Shown piece after piece: positions 11,546 through 23,560 of a stretch of DNA of 64,000 nt; the first letter of the stretch is position 1, and every line of letters starts with the position of its first letter. A program made the position numbers and the translations under genes. The stretch is from Odontocerum albicorne (taxonomy: Eukaryota > Arthropoda > Insecta > Trichoptera > Odontoceridae): positions 14,359,112 to 14,423,111 of the forward strand of contig OX463854.1 of NCBI GenBank assembly GCA_949825065.1, read 5' to 3'. The notes under the pieces are model-generated. The model saw only the letters and a program-made list of their open reading frames with translations, searched no databases and was not told the origin of the DNA.

Positions 11546-11741
11546 TGACGACTGACATGACCTAGTTGGTAAGACATCTGTCTTCCAACTCGGTGGTTGT
11601 GGGTTCGATCACTACTGATATCTGATTTTTTTTTAAATAGTTCCAATCTGGTTTTCTCTTAAAAACTCTTTTAGATCTTTCATATTGGTTAAAAGAGATT
11701 GCTACATGACAATAAACCCAGCAAAAGTGTAATACAAAACA
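11546..11741 (+). mobile_element. SINE-A, nearly complete
   Basis: The head has CCTAGTTGGTAAGACATCTG (A box) and GTGGGTTCGATCACT (B box), then poly-T/A, CCAATCTGGTTTTC, CTCTTTTAG, TTGGTTAAAAGAGATTGC and a tail ending GTGTAATACAA. This is one of the clearest copies. Confidence 0.8.
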
Positions 11742-12280
11742 GTTCAATGCATGAAAACTCTATGAGAAAGTGTGGACATGTTGAAAAATTAATAAAGAAA
11801 GGTTAACCTAACAAAAAAAAACAGTAAAAAACGTGAGTATAAGGTGTGATAGAAGCAGACCAAGGAAAAAGTGAGCAAATTAAAGAAATTATCTTTTGAA
11901 ATTTATTTATTTATTTTATTTTCATTAGCTTACCATACACAGGTATACCCAATTAAATATAAAGCTCAATAAAAATGATACGAGTATACAGTAACAACAA
12001 AAAGTTATAGACATTATTTACAACAGCAAGAAAAAAAAAGTGAAAACTAGAAACATTAGTTTAGCCTAAACAACTATGATAATTCCCATCGTTGAAAATG
12101 TTGAATATGTCAATATCCGAGGAAATTAAGGAAATCTAAAAAAATCATAGAAATCGTTGGAGCTGTATAAGAAGGTATGTGGACAAACAATGGTTGATTG
12201 AAAGATATATGTCGCAATAGAAAAGTTTAGCACCCTCTTCCTCTACCTAGCCCAATAGAGAGGGGACATGATGGTATGTT
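11742..12280 (+). mobile_element. LINE-A 3' end, decayed and interrupted
   Basis: Plus-strand remnants of the LINE-A C-terminus: MRKCGHVEK (equivalent of LRWFGHVER) at about 11762, GVIEADQGKS at about 11838, then an A/T-rich interruption at 11898-12090. The 3' end AGGTATGTGGAC…CTACCTAGCCCAATAG leads into the 35-bp array. Several stops; not functional. Confidence 0.6.
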
Positions 12281-12512
12281 TGTTAAATGTGACCTTTTGA
12301 AAAATATATGTTGTATGTTAAATGCGCCCTTTTGAAAAATATATGTTGCATGTTAAATGCGCCCTTTTGAAAAATATATGTTGTAAGTTAAATGCGCCCT
12401 TTTGAAAAATATATGTTATATGTTAAATGCACCCTTTTGAAAAATATATGTTGTAAGTTAAATGCGCCCTTTTGAAAAATATGTTATATGTTAAATGCGC
12501 CCTTTAGAAAGA
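12281..12512 (+). repeat. 35-bp minisatellite, about 7 copies
   Basis: Unit begins TGTTAAATGCGCCCTTTTGA and continues AAAATATATGTTGTA. Starts are at 12281, 12316, 12351, 12386, 12421, 12456 and 12489, the last interval being 33. It abuts the GGTATGTT end of the LINE-A fragment. Confidence 0.9.
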
Positions 12513-13320
12513 TGTAGAAGTATTATCTGTGTCGTGTCGTATGTATTCTTGTGGAACCATTCGTGCAATTGACGATTTCTAATACAGACCAAATCACACT
12601 AACGCAGTACATAAGCGCTACTTAAAAACCAATACTTCAAAAATGAAGAAATTATCTGCGGTAAAAATGGAATCCATAATGTTGCCTATGATATTAACAC
12701 AAAAATGAAGATTATTGTAAACAAAAAGTTATCCAATACCATCCTTCAAAAGGCGAGTTTGGTAGAGATGATATCAAAGATTGATAATTTAAGTCCGCGT
12801 GTAGGCTATTTACAAAAATCTAATTCCACGAACTTATATTTCTTTAGTCACATATAGAGTACTTTGATAATCCACCTGAAATCCAGTGACCTTTTCATGT
12901 GGATCTCGATTTAAAAATCCCTGGAATTTTTTTGCCATCCCTCGGGATCCATCCCATATCCTATAAAAGGAACATCGTTGTCTCTGAGAATGCCGTGTTA
13001 TACATTAATAAAATGTGCTTTGCCAAAAAAAAGTTGTAACTTAGATGTGAAAGATAAATATAAATATTAAGTAATTGTGTGTTTCACAATAATTTTGATA
13101 TTATTATTTAAAATAATAACATTGTGATTTGATATCAATAATCAACTTGATATCAATATTCCAAATAATAACATTGTGAGCAAAAAACAGTACGAACCTG
13201 TAATTTTGTAAGTAAAATTTATTCTCAGGTAATCAACGGCGTGTAACTGTAAAAATGTCAATAGGGAACTAAAAGTTGCTGAGCCACGTAGTCGAGGATT
13301 CTCTTCCCATACCAAAGAAT
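12513..13320. other. AT-rich stretch; isolated TATA-like motif
   Basis: CCTATAAAAGGAAC near 12960 resembles a TATA box without a following gene. Short direct repeats of AATAATAACATTGTGA at 13102-13177. Confidence 0.4.
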
Positions 13321-13665
13321 ATTCAGTTGAAAAATGAAGTTGTGCCATGGAGTTTTGTTTCTGTCTTTATTTTCTCATTTTTAAGTAAGTGAACCGTTAC
13401 GCACCAGCAAAATCACCGGACACACCCCTGTACTGTATTCGATGACACACCGAAATGAAACAATTAAAGCACACTTGTTTTCCCTTTTTTTTTTTAATAA
13501 TAAATATGACCAAAGTCAAAGATAAAGTCAACTACTCGTACACTAGACGGAAAAATACCTGTGTCGTTCGAGGGGAATAGCACAGCTCGGAGTTCGATCC
13601 GGCGACCTTCCGCACATAAGTCCAAAGCGTTACCGCGCGGCCATGCTCCTCGCAAAAAATACTAG
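13321..13665 (-). mobile_element. SINE-B copy 1
   Basis: Minus-strand tRNA-derived head at about 13580-13655: GCATGGCCGCGCGGTAACGC (A box) and CCGGATCGAACTCCGAGC (B box). The body has conserved blocks CGTAACGGTTCACT and TGCTGGTGCG. It matches 40909-41190 over most of its length, in the same orientation. Distinct in head sequence from SINE-A. Confidence 0.75.
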
Positions 13666-14030
13666 GACTGAACGGTATCAAAGTATGTAACAGTCCACAA
13701 TAAAAATGTTATACAGATTTGGATGTATGCTTAAGGGGAAACGTGGTTTGGAAAAAACTGAAAAGAGCCAAATAAATGCTGCATAAATACGTGCACTCAG
13801 AAAAATATACGGAGTGACAATGCATGACAGAATACGATAAGAAGTGATTATAGATGAATGTAAACTTAATACATGTATTAAGTAAGGTGAAAAGAGTATT
13901 CTGAACTAGTTTGAGAAAGGAGAACGAATAAATTGAGAAATACTTGCAAATTTGAGTAAGGGTCGGGGTAGAAGAAGACAAAAGAAAGTGAGGTTGGATC
14001 AAAATAACAATATTGTGAAAGGAAGAAATT
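13666..14030 (+). mobile_element. LINE-A fragment (reverse transcriptase C-terminal region)
   Basis: Plus-strand remnants: GVTMHDRIR then a stop then EVI at about 13815, and GRRRQKKVRLDQ at about 13965, the usual GRGRPRKxWLDQ block after the reverse transcriptase. The long minus-strand frame here is its antisense shadow. Multiple stops. Confidence 0.7.
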
Positions 14031-14280
14031 TAAATCCATCAAGAGTGTTTTTCGGCATTATAAAAGTATGAGTAAAAGGCGTGATAGACGAGGACCACAA
14101 AAAGTGTGATTGGATCAAGTGATGGATATTTTAAAAGAAAGAAATGTATGAAGTTAGATAAATTGTGCGGATTTTATGAGAAGGTATATGGATGAAGATG
14201 AGATGAAATATATGAGTCGTGTTAGGAAAGACGAGCGATTTGCTCTATGTGCCTATTTCAACACAGAAACAACTAAGTGG
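14031..14280 (+). mobile_element. Second LINE-A 3' end in tandem
   Basis: Starts again at the GVIDEDHKKCDW block (14080) and runs through WIF, KKEM and the terminal segment TGAGAAGGTATATGGATGAAG. It thus repeats the end of the LINE just upstream. Its first 60 bases match the minus-strand fragment at 14690-14935 in inverted orientation. Confidence 0.6.
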
Positions 14281-14689
14281 TATGCATTGATGCAAAATTC
14301 ATAATTCATTTTATTGCGTTTTCATGTAACATACACTCGTGTTACATTTGACAAATAACATATATGTTTTAGGTACTTGACTCCAAGTTGAGCTTGATCT
14401 GATATACAAGGGTGAAATACTTGATTTTATAAATTGCTAAAAAAAGCAGAAGTAAGATTTTTCCTGACATTTTTATATCCGAAGTCACTACTTTTCTGCT
14501 TACAAGACAAAACAGAGGAAATGTTTGGAACATGCTCTGAACATTTTTCTTAAATTTTGGTTGACAATTCACCGAACGTCAAAATGACAAGACTATGTTG
14601 TCGTTTGAATCATCATCAATGTTCAAACATTTTGTTAAAAATACGATTTTAATTACTCAAACATATCTATAGACTGTGCCTTGTACCAT
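14281..14689. other. Spacer between inverted LINE-A ends
   Basis: AT-rich, no gene seen. Confidence 0.5.
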
Positions 14690-14935
14690 CAAAGATAGAG
14701 CGCCAAACTTTCCAATCTCGACACGAATAGTTAGCCTCTTCTACATCCATAAACCTTAACAGTCAATTTCTACGATTTCTCTCACTTTCTACGTTTCATT
14801 CTTTCAAAATATCGTTCACTTGATCCAACCACATTTTTCGTGGCCTTCCTCTACTACGCCTTCCACTCATATTTATATGATGTCGAAAAACAATATTTAT
14901 GGATGAGTCTCATATTGGTTTGTAACTTCTTACGT
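14690..14935 (-). mobile_element. LINE-A 3' end
   Basis: Minus strand: YKYEWKA, then RKATKNVVGSS, then ERYFERMKRRK and KVYGCRRG, broken frames of the C-terminal GRPRKxWLDQV…NDILKERN…RSMDVEEA pattern of this family. Inverted relative to 14031-14280. Confidence 0.65.
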
Positions 14936-16789
14936 AGAAAGCATAGACATATCTATGTTATTTGAAATGCCAAAAAGTTTACGATATTCAAGATTCTTTA
15001 AAGTATACTTAAAAACATTTAAACATTTTTTTGTGGTTTTTGTATCGTGAAGTTTTTATTTTAGACCAACATTTGAAATGGTCTATCAAATGAAAACGAG
15101 TAGTTTTGAAAATAAATCTTCATTCAATCGAAGTTCAGTGGTTATATTAATAAAATTTTAAGAAAGAGCTCTATATTTTTTAAATGGCGTTGCAATATTC
15201 CTAATGAGAACCAAAATTATTTCGGAAATAATCATTTTACAGGCATAAGGAGGGTGAACCTATGTATGTTAAGAAATTTAAAAGAACTCCAAAATTGTCA
15301 AGTTTTAACAAATTGTAATTTTCTGTATCAAAATACGAGTACATCACACCTAAATGGATACATTGTGAGAGATAGAAGACTTCAAAGTCTTATAAAATAG
15401 GAGAGTATGAATAGTAAAAAAATAAGAAAAGGCAAAAATGTGTTATTTTATTTGCATACGTCAAAAGTGGCATGGCGCGATGATGATGATACGAATGACT
15501 GAAAGGAGAATATATTATTTAATTTTATTTTTACTTGACAGTTTTTGAGACATTTTATACTTTCCAAAGAATGGTGTTGTTCACAAAGGTGCTATTTGTT
15601 AGTGCTTTAAAGTTATTGGAGATATTATAAGAAAGCTAGCATCATTCACAAAAATAAAAGGTACCTTAACAAGTAATATGTAAACATTCGTTAAAAAATT
15701 CAACAGGCATGTTGGATTTATGCCCCCATTTATTACTCTAGCTGTGGACTTGAGCCAAAGCAATCGTGCAATATTTAAACTCAACTCCCCACCTTAACAA
15801 AAGTTTGATATTTTTCTTAGGAAACTAAAGGAAACAGTTGAACTTTTACGAGGTACTTGACCTCAAGGTACAGCACATTACTGTAATTCGAAGGAAAAAA
15901 TTTGAACACCAAATCCAAACAACTTCTGTTCGACAACGAAAGAAAACGAACACTGAACACGATTTTCAACTATCTAGAACTTTGTTTTTCTCCTGAGTTT
16001 TTAACGAACTTCGGTCTATTTTTGCTGAATCTCTTTAGGAACATTCGCGAGAGAAGCGCAAACCTTCATTTGTATCTGGTTTTTACAATTTTGTTTTGTA
16101 TTTTCTGATTCTTGCAAAATAAAAGGATGGATTCGTTTCTGTCTAAGGATAAATTCGCATTTTTCTTGATTAAAATACCAGTAAAAGAATTTGAAATAAT
16201 TCCAAGAAATACAACGTATACTAAAGCACTGAGGTGAAACTGATATCTTGAAAAGTTGTGAAATATGAACAATCTTATTTTTATAATATTTAAGTATACA
16301 TAAAAGAAACCGAGATAAAAATTAACAAAGGTTATATAAAACGAGACGATCATATGAATTATTTATATTAAAATGTATTAAACAGACGTCATCTTAAATA
16401 ACTTTAATTTTCTCGTGAATTTTACAATAATTATGTTTAAGATTGAAAAGTTCATTAAGATTGGATAGAAGTTGATTAAAGCTTACTAAGCTTATCTCCC
16501 AACCTGATTCTAATAAGTAATCTATTAGACAATTTTCTATCCATCCTTACCCAGATTGAGCAATTGAGGTTCATTCATTCAATCGTGTGGTAGCACTTAA
16601 ACGTATTTAAATTTGTGATTTAAACATATTGAATTGCGGGACCGGGAGACAATTTTTTTTTTCGCCCCCGTTAGTCGAGCCTACGTGTAAGAACCACGGT
16701 AGTAGGCACGGAACTCGCTGTTCATCATTGATCGCACACATCTGGCAAGTATAAGTATTTTTACTAAACGAGCTATTTTGCAAGACTGT
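14936..16789. other. AT-rich stretch without a recognised gene
   Basis: No supported gene. A GC-richer patch at 16640-16720 (GCCCCCGTTAGTCGAGCC) is unassigned. Confidence 0.45.
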
Positions 16790-16878
16790 TACCCTTTTTT
16801 AGGGTATTATCGGGAATCGAACCCGAAACCCCCGGATACTTGTTAAGATTTTTACTAAATAGCCCACGGAGGTCGTCC
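16790..16878 (-). mobile_element. SINE-A head
   Basis: Minus-strand tRNA-like head: GACCTCCGTGGGCTATTTAG and, 3' of it, GGGTTTCGGGTTCGATTCCC (B box), then poly-A/G. The body is missing. Confidence 0.65.
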
Positions 16879-17774
16879 AGCAGTTGAAATATATTACTTA
16901 CGTGATAATTTGAAATAATTGTAATATATTGATATCAAAAAACCTCTATTCGCAAAATATATATAAAAGTAAATTTCAAAAACAATTGTCCGTACTCAAA
17001 AAAATATGGTCACCCTGTCTTTTTAAATGCTGCAGTATATTTTTTCAAGTTTTTTAAATCTCTTTACGTAATATAATATTACTATCTCTAATCCACGTAA
17101 AGGGTCGCCTGCGTGTTAAATTTAAAATGTCCTCTCTGCGTGACCCCTTGGGAAAGGAAATATAGCAACAGAGAACAAATTCCCCAATTATTTCGACACT
17201 TTAATGGGAGCGTGACGTAATATTGGAACCCGTAGGATTTGTGACAGGATTTTGGGATTTTAATAAGTGGGACTCTAAGCCTTTATTGTTAAATGTATTG
17301 TTACGGTCACTGATAACTTTGGCGAAAATGCTTAAGCAAAGTCTGCAAACCTTTTATTACGTGTATTGAAACAAATAAATACTAAATTGTTTACCATTTG
17401 GACACGTATTTAGTATTTGTACTTGACACAGTTTATTTTTCTCTCTCCCTTCTTGGCTTTGTATTATTCCGCTATTCAAAGGTTTGGGTTATTTGTGGAA
17501 TTGAATATTTTAATAAAGAAACAGAATTTAACTTATTACCAATTTGATGTTACAACTATCCATAATGCTTAAATTATCCCGGGTCGGAATCAAAATAATA
17601 ATATTATTTTGTCAAAAAAAAACATATTTATTATAAAATCAGTTCTTGAAGGGAAATTATTTTTTAATTGATTATAGTAATCAAAAATTGTTTATAGTAA
17701 TCAAAATTAAATCTACATACTTTTACTGAACCAAACGAAAGTGTGATCAATAATACATATATTTAATTTGTATT
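16879..17774. other. AT-rich stretch without a recognised gene
   Basis: Nothing recognised. Confidence 0.45.
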
Positions 17775-17860
17775 CCTTAATTGTATACAAATAACCTGGC
17801 GTATATTTTTCCATGTGGCAGTCTCTTCCAACTTTAGGAACGATTGTTCCTTAAAGGAGA
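17775..17860 (-). mobile_element. SINE-A tail fragment
   Basis: Minus strand: TTGGAAGAGACTGCCACATG, then GCCAGGTTATTTGTATACAA, the conserved SINE-A 3' block. Confidence 0.6.
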
Positions 17861-17919
17861 GATGATGAGGATGATTGTTGATAAATAAAAACTTGTCAAA
17901 ATCGGAATGTGTAGAGGAA

Positions 17920-18250
17920 TTTTATTGACCAACGTCGGTATTTATAATGTTTTTTAAACGTGTGCGGGAATGCGCACGAGATATATCGCTGTCTCGTCTT
18001 TGCGCTTACAATATGTTTATTGTCACGCGTAGGTATCTTTTTGTTTTAAGAGACAGCGCGAAAGATGTGTTGCCCTCTCCTTTCCTCATGGAATGCGGTC
18101 TTCACTGGTAGTGAGTTGAATGACCGATCGCGTGGACTTTGGGTATTGTTTGTCTCGCATTGTTAAAGTGTGCAAAGGTCGTCTCGTGGGTTCAGTGACC
18201 GCACATACGGTCGCCACACAACTAACCAAGAATATGTTAAAGAAATCTTT
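17920..18250 (-). repeat. Candidate LTR-like segment
   Basis: A GC-richer block. On the minus strand it contains TATAAATACC near 17947 followed about 15 bases later by AATAAAATTCC, i.e. a TATA box and polyadenylation signal close together as in some LTRs. No paired copy, primer site or polypurine tract was found, so this is only a suggestion. Confidence 0.25.
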
Positions 18251-18274
18251 AGTAAAAACCATACTGCTTTTAAA

Positions 18275-18358
18275 AAAAATCTACTATCAACGAGAATTAA
18301 AGCCACGACCTGGACTAGAACACGGACGTCTTATCAACTAGGCCACGGGGTCGTCATT
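18275..18358 (-). mobile_element. SINE-A head
   Basis: Minus-strand head: GACCCCGTGGCCTAGTTGAT (A box), GTCTTATCAACT on the plus strand, and a drifted B box (GTCGTGGCTTTAATTC). Confidence 0.6.
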
Positions 18359-21300
18359 CATATATTACATTCTATTGTGCATTATTTTCATTGTTTCGTG
18401 GCATTTATTCTTAATTTCAAGGACAATGTATAATTAATATTTGAAAAGTATTAAAAAAAACTGGTTAACTTATTTTTATGTTCCTTCATAATATTCAGAG
18501 TTATGTTTACAAATCGTAATACTTAGAGATATAATTCTAGGAAAAATAATTACCAACGGAAAAGGAAAAAACAGATCTAGTGAGTTCTTAATAAATTATT
18601 GAACGTTTTTCCTCGGACCAAAATGACAATCTTCACCTCAATTACGTAAGTTTCCCGCCTAGTTCCAGATCCAATATGGCGTCTTTTATTGTTGTTTCCG
18701 CGGGACTTGCCTCCGGTTCACAGTCGTTTTGGTTCAAAGCCAAATGCTAACAGAATTTGTGGATCGCATCCATTGTGGTATAACGTTATTGTTGACTTGA
18801 CAGAGTAATCAGCAAATTTTCCAAGAATTGCTGATCGATGATTTCATTTACACTCTCTTCCTAGTTTTGAAGGGATTCAAGGAACTTAGACTGAATTTAC
18901 ATTTTTCGGGTAAAAATTAATATTTCACTTTGAAAATAAAATGTTTTAATCGGCTAAATTATTTGGAATAAAGTTTCTAAATACATTGAGAATTCTTCAT
19001 AACTTTATAACAATCCTACCTATTTCTTAATTTTGCGGGTACGTTATTTTACTTGGAAGACATTTATGGTATTACGAGTACATAGGTTCATCTTCACGAG
19101 TGATAGTGCACCACAGTGTTCACTATCACTCGTGTCATTAGTGAAAATTCTATAATATGAACATCAAAACGCAGCTGCGTTTTTTGCACTTTGATAACCA
19201 AAACTTGGAATTGTAAATACACTGAGAATGGCTCTGACATGCACGTTAAAATGTTTAAATAAATTGACAGAAAAGCTTTCAAATTGAACATAATTTATTA
19301 AAATATTAGTCACTATTAGAGGGCGTAAAGTAACTAGCACAATTTGATCGAAATGAAAAATATTCAGTACGTTTTTTAAATCAATATAATGATAATTCAT
19401 ACACAAAGCTGAAAGATCCAACAAACACTGTCACAATATCATCTGATTAAAGGTAAAACTGCGTTGTATGACTTCATATTTATGGCAAACAGGAAAGAGT
19501 TCACTCAATTCTGATTGCATAAGACGTACAGGCGCGCCAATCATGAGTTCAAAAATGTGTTTGACTTCTTCTGAGCTGTAAAAGAATGTTTGATGCTGAT
19601 GTATAGTTATTTCCGATAGTACAGGTCAACATGCAAGAGAGTCAAAATATGAGTTTATAATCTGGTTTCTTTGTTGGTTCTCAAGGCTGAGGGTTGTGAC
19701 TTTTAATTATATTCGCTTCTTCTTTTAATTATATTCGCATTCGGTATGGTACTCTTTCATAATACCTCGACTTACTTTTTCATAATGCCTCAACCATTAT
19801 TGAACCAATCGTCTTTAACATACTTGATTGATTAACCGTAATGAGGTTTTCCTGTCGTACTGCTTTACTCCACATTTTCTCCAAACTATGTTGATCTGGC
19901 CTTGCAATGTATTCATAGAACTGGAGGATACATATCAGGTAAATGAACTAGAATTAGTATGTTGTCTGACATATATATGTAAGACTATCAATATATCAGT
20001 TTTTTTAATTGTATAATTGTACCCACTTCATGAATTTTGATAAATGTTTGCCATTTAATCTTTCGCACAATATGCTCCTTTGCAGTTTTAAGTTAAAGAT
20101 AGAAGTTAAAGAGTAATAAGTACTAGACAAAACTGAAAAATCGGTACTATACACCCTTAAATCTTTCAGTTTGGATACTCAAGTATGATGAACAAAAACA
20201 TGATTCATAGTCAACTATGATTATAATAAGTAAAAAAAGACCTTTTAATAAAATCACTTTTTAATAAACAAATATTTTTTTCTTGCGGATACTCGTATTT
20301 CTCCACATATATTCGCAAAAATTATGTCATAATAAAAGATAATTCTCCCTTATTTTATATATTAAGAACAAAATAGTTCTGAGTTAATTAGTCTAATAGT
20401 TCCATATTTATTTGGCGACTACCACATACGAACCTTTACTGGAATATAAAAATCTCCCTATCGTATTGCTTACAGTAGTTTATGTGATTGATCCATACAC
20501 TTGTTAATTCATTTAATTATGGTGTTTAGCGCAGAGGCGGCATTGTTATACAGCTTGGAGTCATAAAAATTAGAATTAAATAAATTAAACATAGATTTAA
20601 AAAAACGCCAAAACTATTTAATTCTGTTCTACTCACTTTTTACCCATTTACTGGTGTTTAACTACTTAAATCATTCCCTGAATTGTAGTACATTTATTTA
20701 TACACATTTAAATACCATTTGTTGGTTATGCTTTTTTTGGATAAAAAGGTTAGAAACAAGTTTGTGTACTAAGTCTTAAATTCTCTCGAGTGAATTTGAT
20801 GGTTTCAATTTAAATTTTACTGGGGTTTATAGAAATTATATACAGAAACCTGTATTTAAATTTCAAGTTGTAATATTATGATAATTTATAGGGTTATTTA
20901 TGAAGTAAATTATTGCTTACACGTCTGTTCCTAAAATGGAGGATTTATTTCTCTTGACGGCTCTTCTAATCTAGTAAACAATATGGGCTGTTAACAGATA
21001 AAACGGAGTTATATCAAGAATTATCAGCCTATAAACGATATTAAATTTTTTAAATCCGTTTGCTCCTTTGCCTGGTTTCTTCTCTTATTGTTTTAATGAA
21101 CCTATTCTATTGAATCTTTTTTATTTTGTTAAATTTACGCGATAATATAAACACCACTATGTCCAAATATGTTCTTTGCATAGCTTAATCAGCAACGTGT
21201 TTGCTGAGAAGCCACGAGGCGTGTTGTAGGGAAACTATTTGTCAGAATGCTCGCAAAAGCCACCACATAGTTTTCGTATCTTGGAATGTTAATATAAACT

Positions 21301-21707
21301 TTCATTGCAAAGAACAGCTCGAGCGGAATGTTTTGATGACTAAAATACGACTTCATAATGCATAATGGGGTGATACTTAGAGTTACGGCAGAACAAGTCA
21401 CGCTAAGTTCGTATTTCTTATACTAAAGAAAAACAAACATCTGGATATGGCTATTTTAATTTTTAAAAAGTAACATATACTAGTATCGCTTAATGTTTGG
21501 GACACGATATTGGACTTTAATAAATTATAAATACAAAATATACTTAACCAACATTTTACCTGTTTTATATTAAAAATATTTACTACACTCAAATGGTAAG
21601 TTAGCAACAAAAAAATATGTCAACTTAAAAAAAATCAAAACACTAAAAGAAAGAATACTGAAATACAATTAACGAAAATACAAAATTAATTCAATAGCAA
21701 AAGAAAA
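18359..21707. other. AT-rich stretch with one hairpin
   Basis: No gene supported. At 19095-19134 a perfect 14-bp stem (CACGAGTGATAGTG / CACTATCACTCGTG) surrounds a 12-base loop. Confidence 0.5.
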
Positions 21708-21862
21708 TTATGGTGGAACAATCAGTAATATGACAAGAATTATGGTGGAAGAACCAGTAATATGACAAGAATTATGGTAAAATAACCGGTAATATGACAA
21801 GAATAATAATGGTGGAGTAACCAGTAATATGACAAGAATTATGGTGGAATAACCAGTAATAA
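21708..21862 (+). repeat. 32-bp tandem repeat, about 5 copies
   Basis: Unit TTATGGTGGAA, then x-AA-CC/TC-AGTAATATGACAAGAA. Starts are at 21708, 21740 and 21772, with slightly longer later units. Confidence 0.85.
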
Positions 21863-22007
21863 TTCCCTGTCAAGTCCTAAACTTGAGGAAATGCCGGAGA
21901 AAGACCCTCCTACCATACATTCAACATATACATTAAAAATATCCACCTAATAGAAAATAAGTAACCTAATTGTTGCATTCTCACAACTGATGAATGACAA
22001 CTAACAA

Positions 22008-22085
22008 GCTTCGTAGCCTAGTTGGTAAGATGCTTGACTTCCACCCGGAGGTTTTGGATTAAATTCCCAAATGGATCCTAATTTG
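22008..22085 (+). mobile_element. SINE-A head
   Basis: TAGCCTAGTTGGTAAGATGC (A box) and GGATTAAATTCCC (degenerate B box). The body is not clear. Confidence 0.6.
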
Positions 22086-22859
22086 TTAAATAAGTTCTTC
22101 TGGTGACTAAACCGCTTCAGGAATCAAAAGCCTTAAACGAGTAATGAGGCGACAAAGGAAAAGTAAAAGACAATCAACTTCCCCCCGACTATGTCTCGTA
22201 TGTTGGACTTTCAATAATGGGAAAAATATACTGGTAATATAATTCTTGTATTTGTGCTACGATTACGAGAAATAATCGTTTGAAATATGAATATTGTTTG
22301 GTTGTTTTATTATAAAAATGAATTTACTTCATAGTTGTTTAATTTCAACACGTGTAACACACTTTTAAGTAGAAAAACTATTTTATTTTTTGTGCTTATA
22401 AAACACGTCGTTGTAATCTCAGGTTCCTCAGCTAAACCGCTGCAAAACCAGTCACATCTTGAATTTCACGTGGTTCTTAAAGAGAACATTTACTCATGAC
22501 GTGCGAGTCGTCTGCACCTCTTTGCTCTCGCAAAAAGGTGAGTTAACTGAACTCCATTAATGTAAGTGAAAAACTAATGCCACGTCTCAACCTATTCAGT
22601 GTATGACACGCCCTCTTAAGTAGGGGCAAAGCACGATCAATGAGCAGTAGAATGGAATTTCCCTCCCACAGTCTTCACTGGTCCTGCGAGTGTCATTCGC
22701 CAATTATTTCCTTAATATTTTCCAACTTGAATTTAATAATTTTATAACAAACGACTATTTAAACGACAATATCAACTGTTCAAAGAACCAATATCCAAAT
22801 ATGACAATTATCAATGCAATAATACACATATTTATATACATACCATCACGCCATTTCCT
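22086..22859. other. Unassigned stretch
   Basis: A less AT-rich block at 22410-22690 has no motif I recognise. The end of it (GACACGCCCTCTTAAG…) may be outlying LINE 3' sequence of the next element. Confidence 0.4.
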
Positions 22860-23560
22860 TATCGGTGTATGTAATGAGGATAGAGTACCAGACAAACCTA
22901 TTTCGACACACATCCTTGTCATACTTTTCATTTATTAAAATTTTTCGATTTCTTTGTCATTTAACGTTATTAATCTAACCATACTTTTCTTGTGAAGATT
23001 AAGAAAAAAATGGTTGAATCAAGTAAATTGTATTATATTTTAAACAATATATTTGTTTTATCAACCGCATCTTTCACTCACATTTGCACAGTACATTTGT
23101 TTTGTTATTATTTCTTCATCCATTCGTTCTACATGCTCAAACTATCTCAGAATGCTCTTCTTCATCTTACTCAAATCAACCTTATATGCTCACATTCTCC
23201 CCTTATTACTTTATTCTGTATACTGTCACCCTATGTATTTATTTATGGCATTTATTCGGCTCTTTTCATCCTTTTTTCACGTCCATATTTCACTCTCATA
23301 TTTCAAAATTGGTATTAAAACACTGTTGTTGACTATCACCTAAGCAGATTTTGATAATTTCCGGGTCGAGTATATAAATTTAAGTTCCCTTTAACTTTGT
23401 TTTATATTTTTACACTTGGTTCGATATCCCTTATAACTTTTTCAACATCTGAGTAAACCCAAACAGCAGAATTCTCAACTTTTCCCTATCTTTTGTTGTT
23501 CATCCGTATATCACATTTAGTTTTTCTTAAACACTTTTCTATTATCATGACTTGGATAGG
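22860..23560 (-). mobile_element. LINE-A fragment
   Basis: Minus strand, 5' to 3': VLIPILKYESEIWT (usual LxYGSETW) at about 23310, a run of broken frames, ILR-stop-FEHVERMDEE (usual LRWFGHVERM) at about 23150, and DVCRNRFVWYSILITYTD at about 22890, the terminal C-x-DRxxWRSIxSAY block. The plus-strand frames at 22992-23343 are its antisense shadows. Not functional. Confidence 0.75.

Noticed and set aside
22992..23343. Membrane-like proteins in three overlapping plus frames
   Set aside because: Hydrophobic text is the antisense of charged LINE-A coding sequence, as at 13709-14002, 29269-29583 and 55921-56340.
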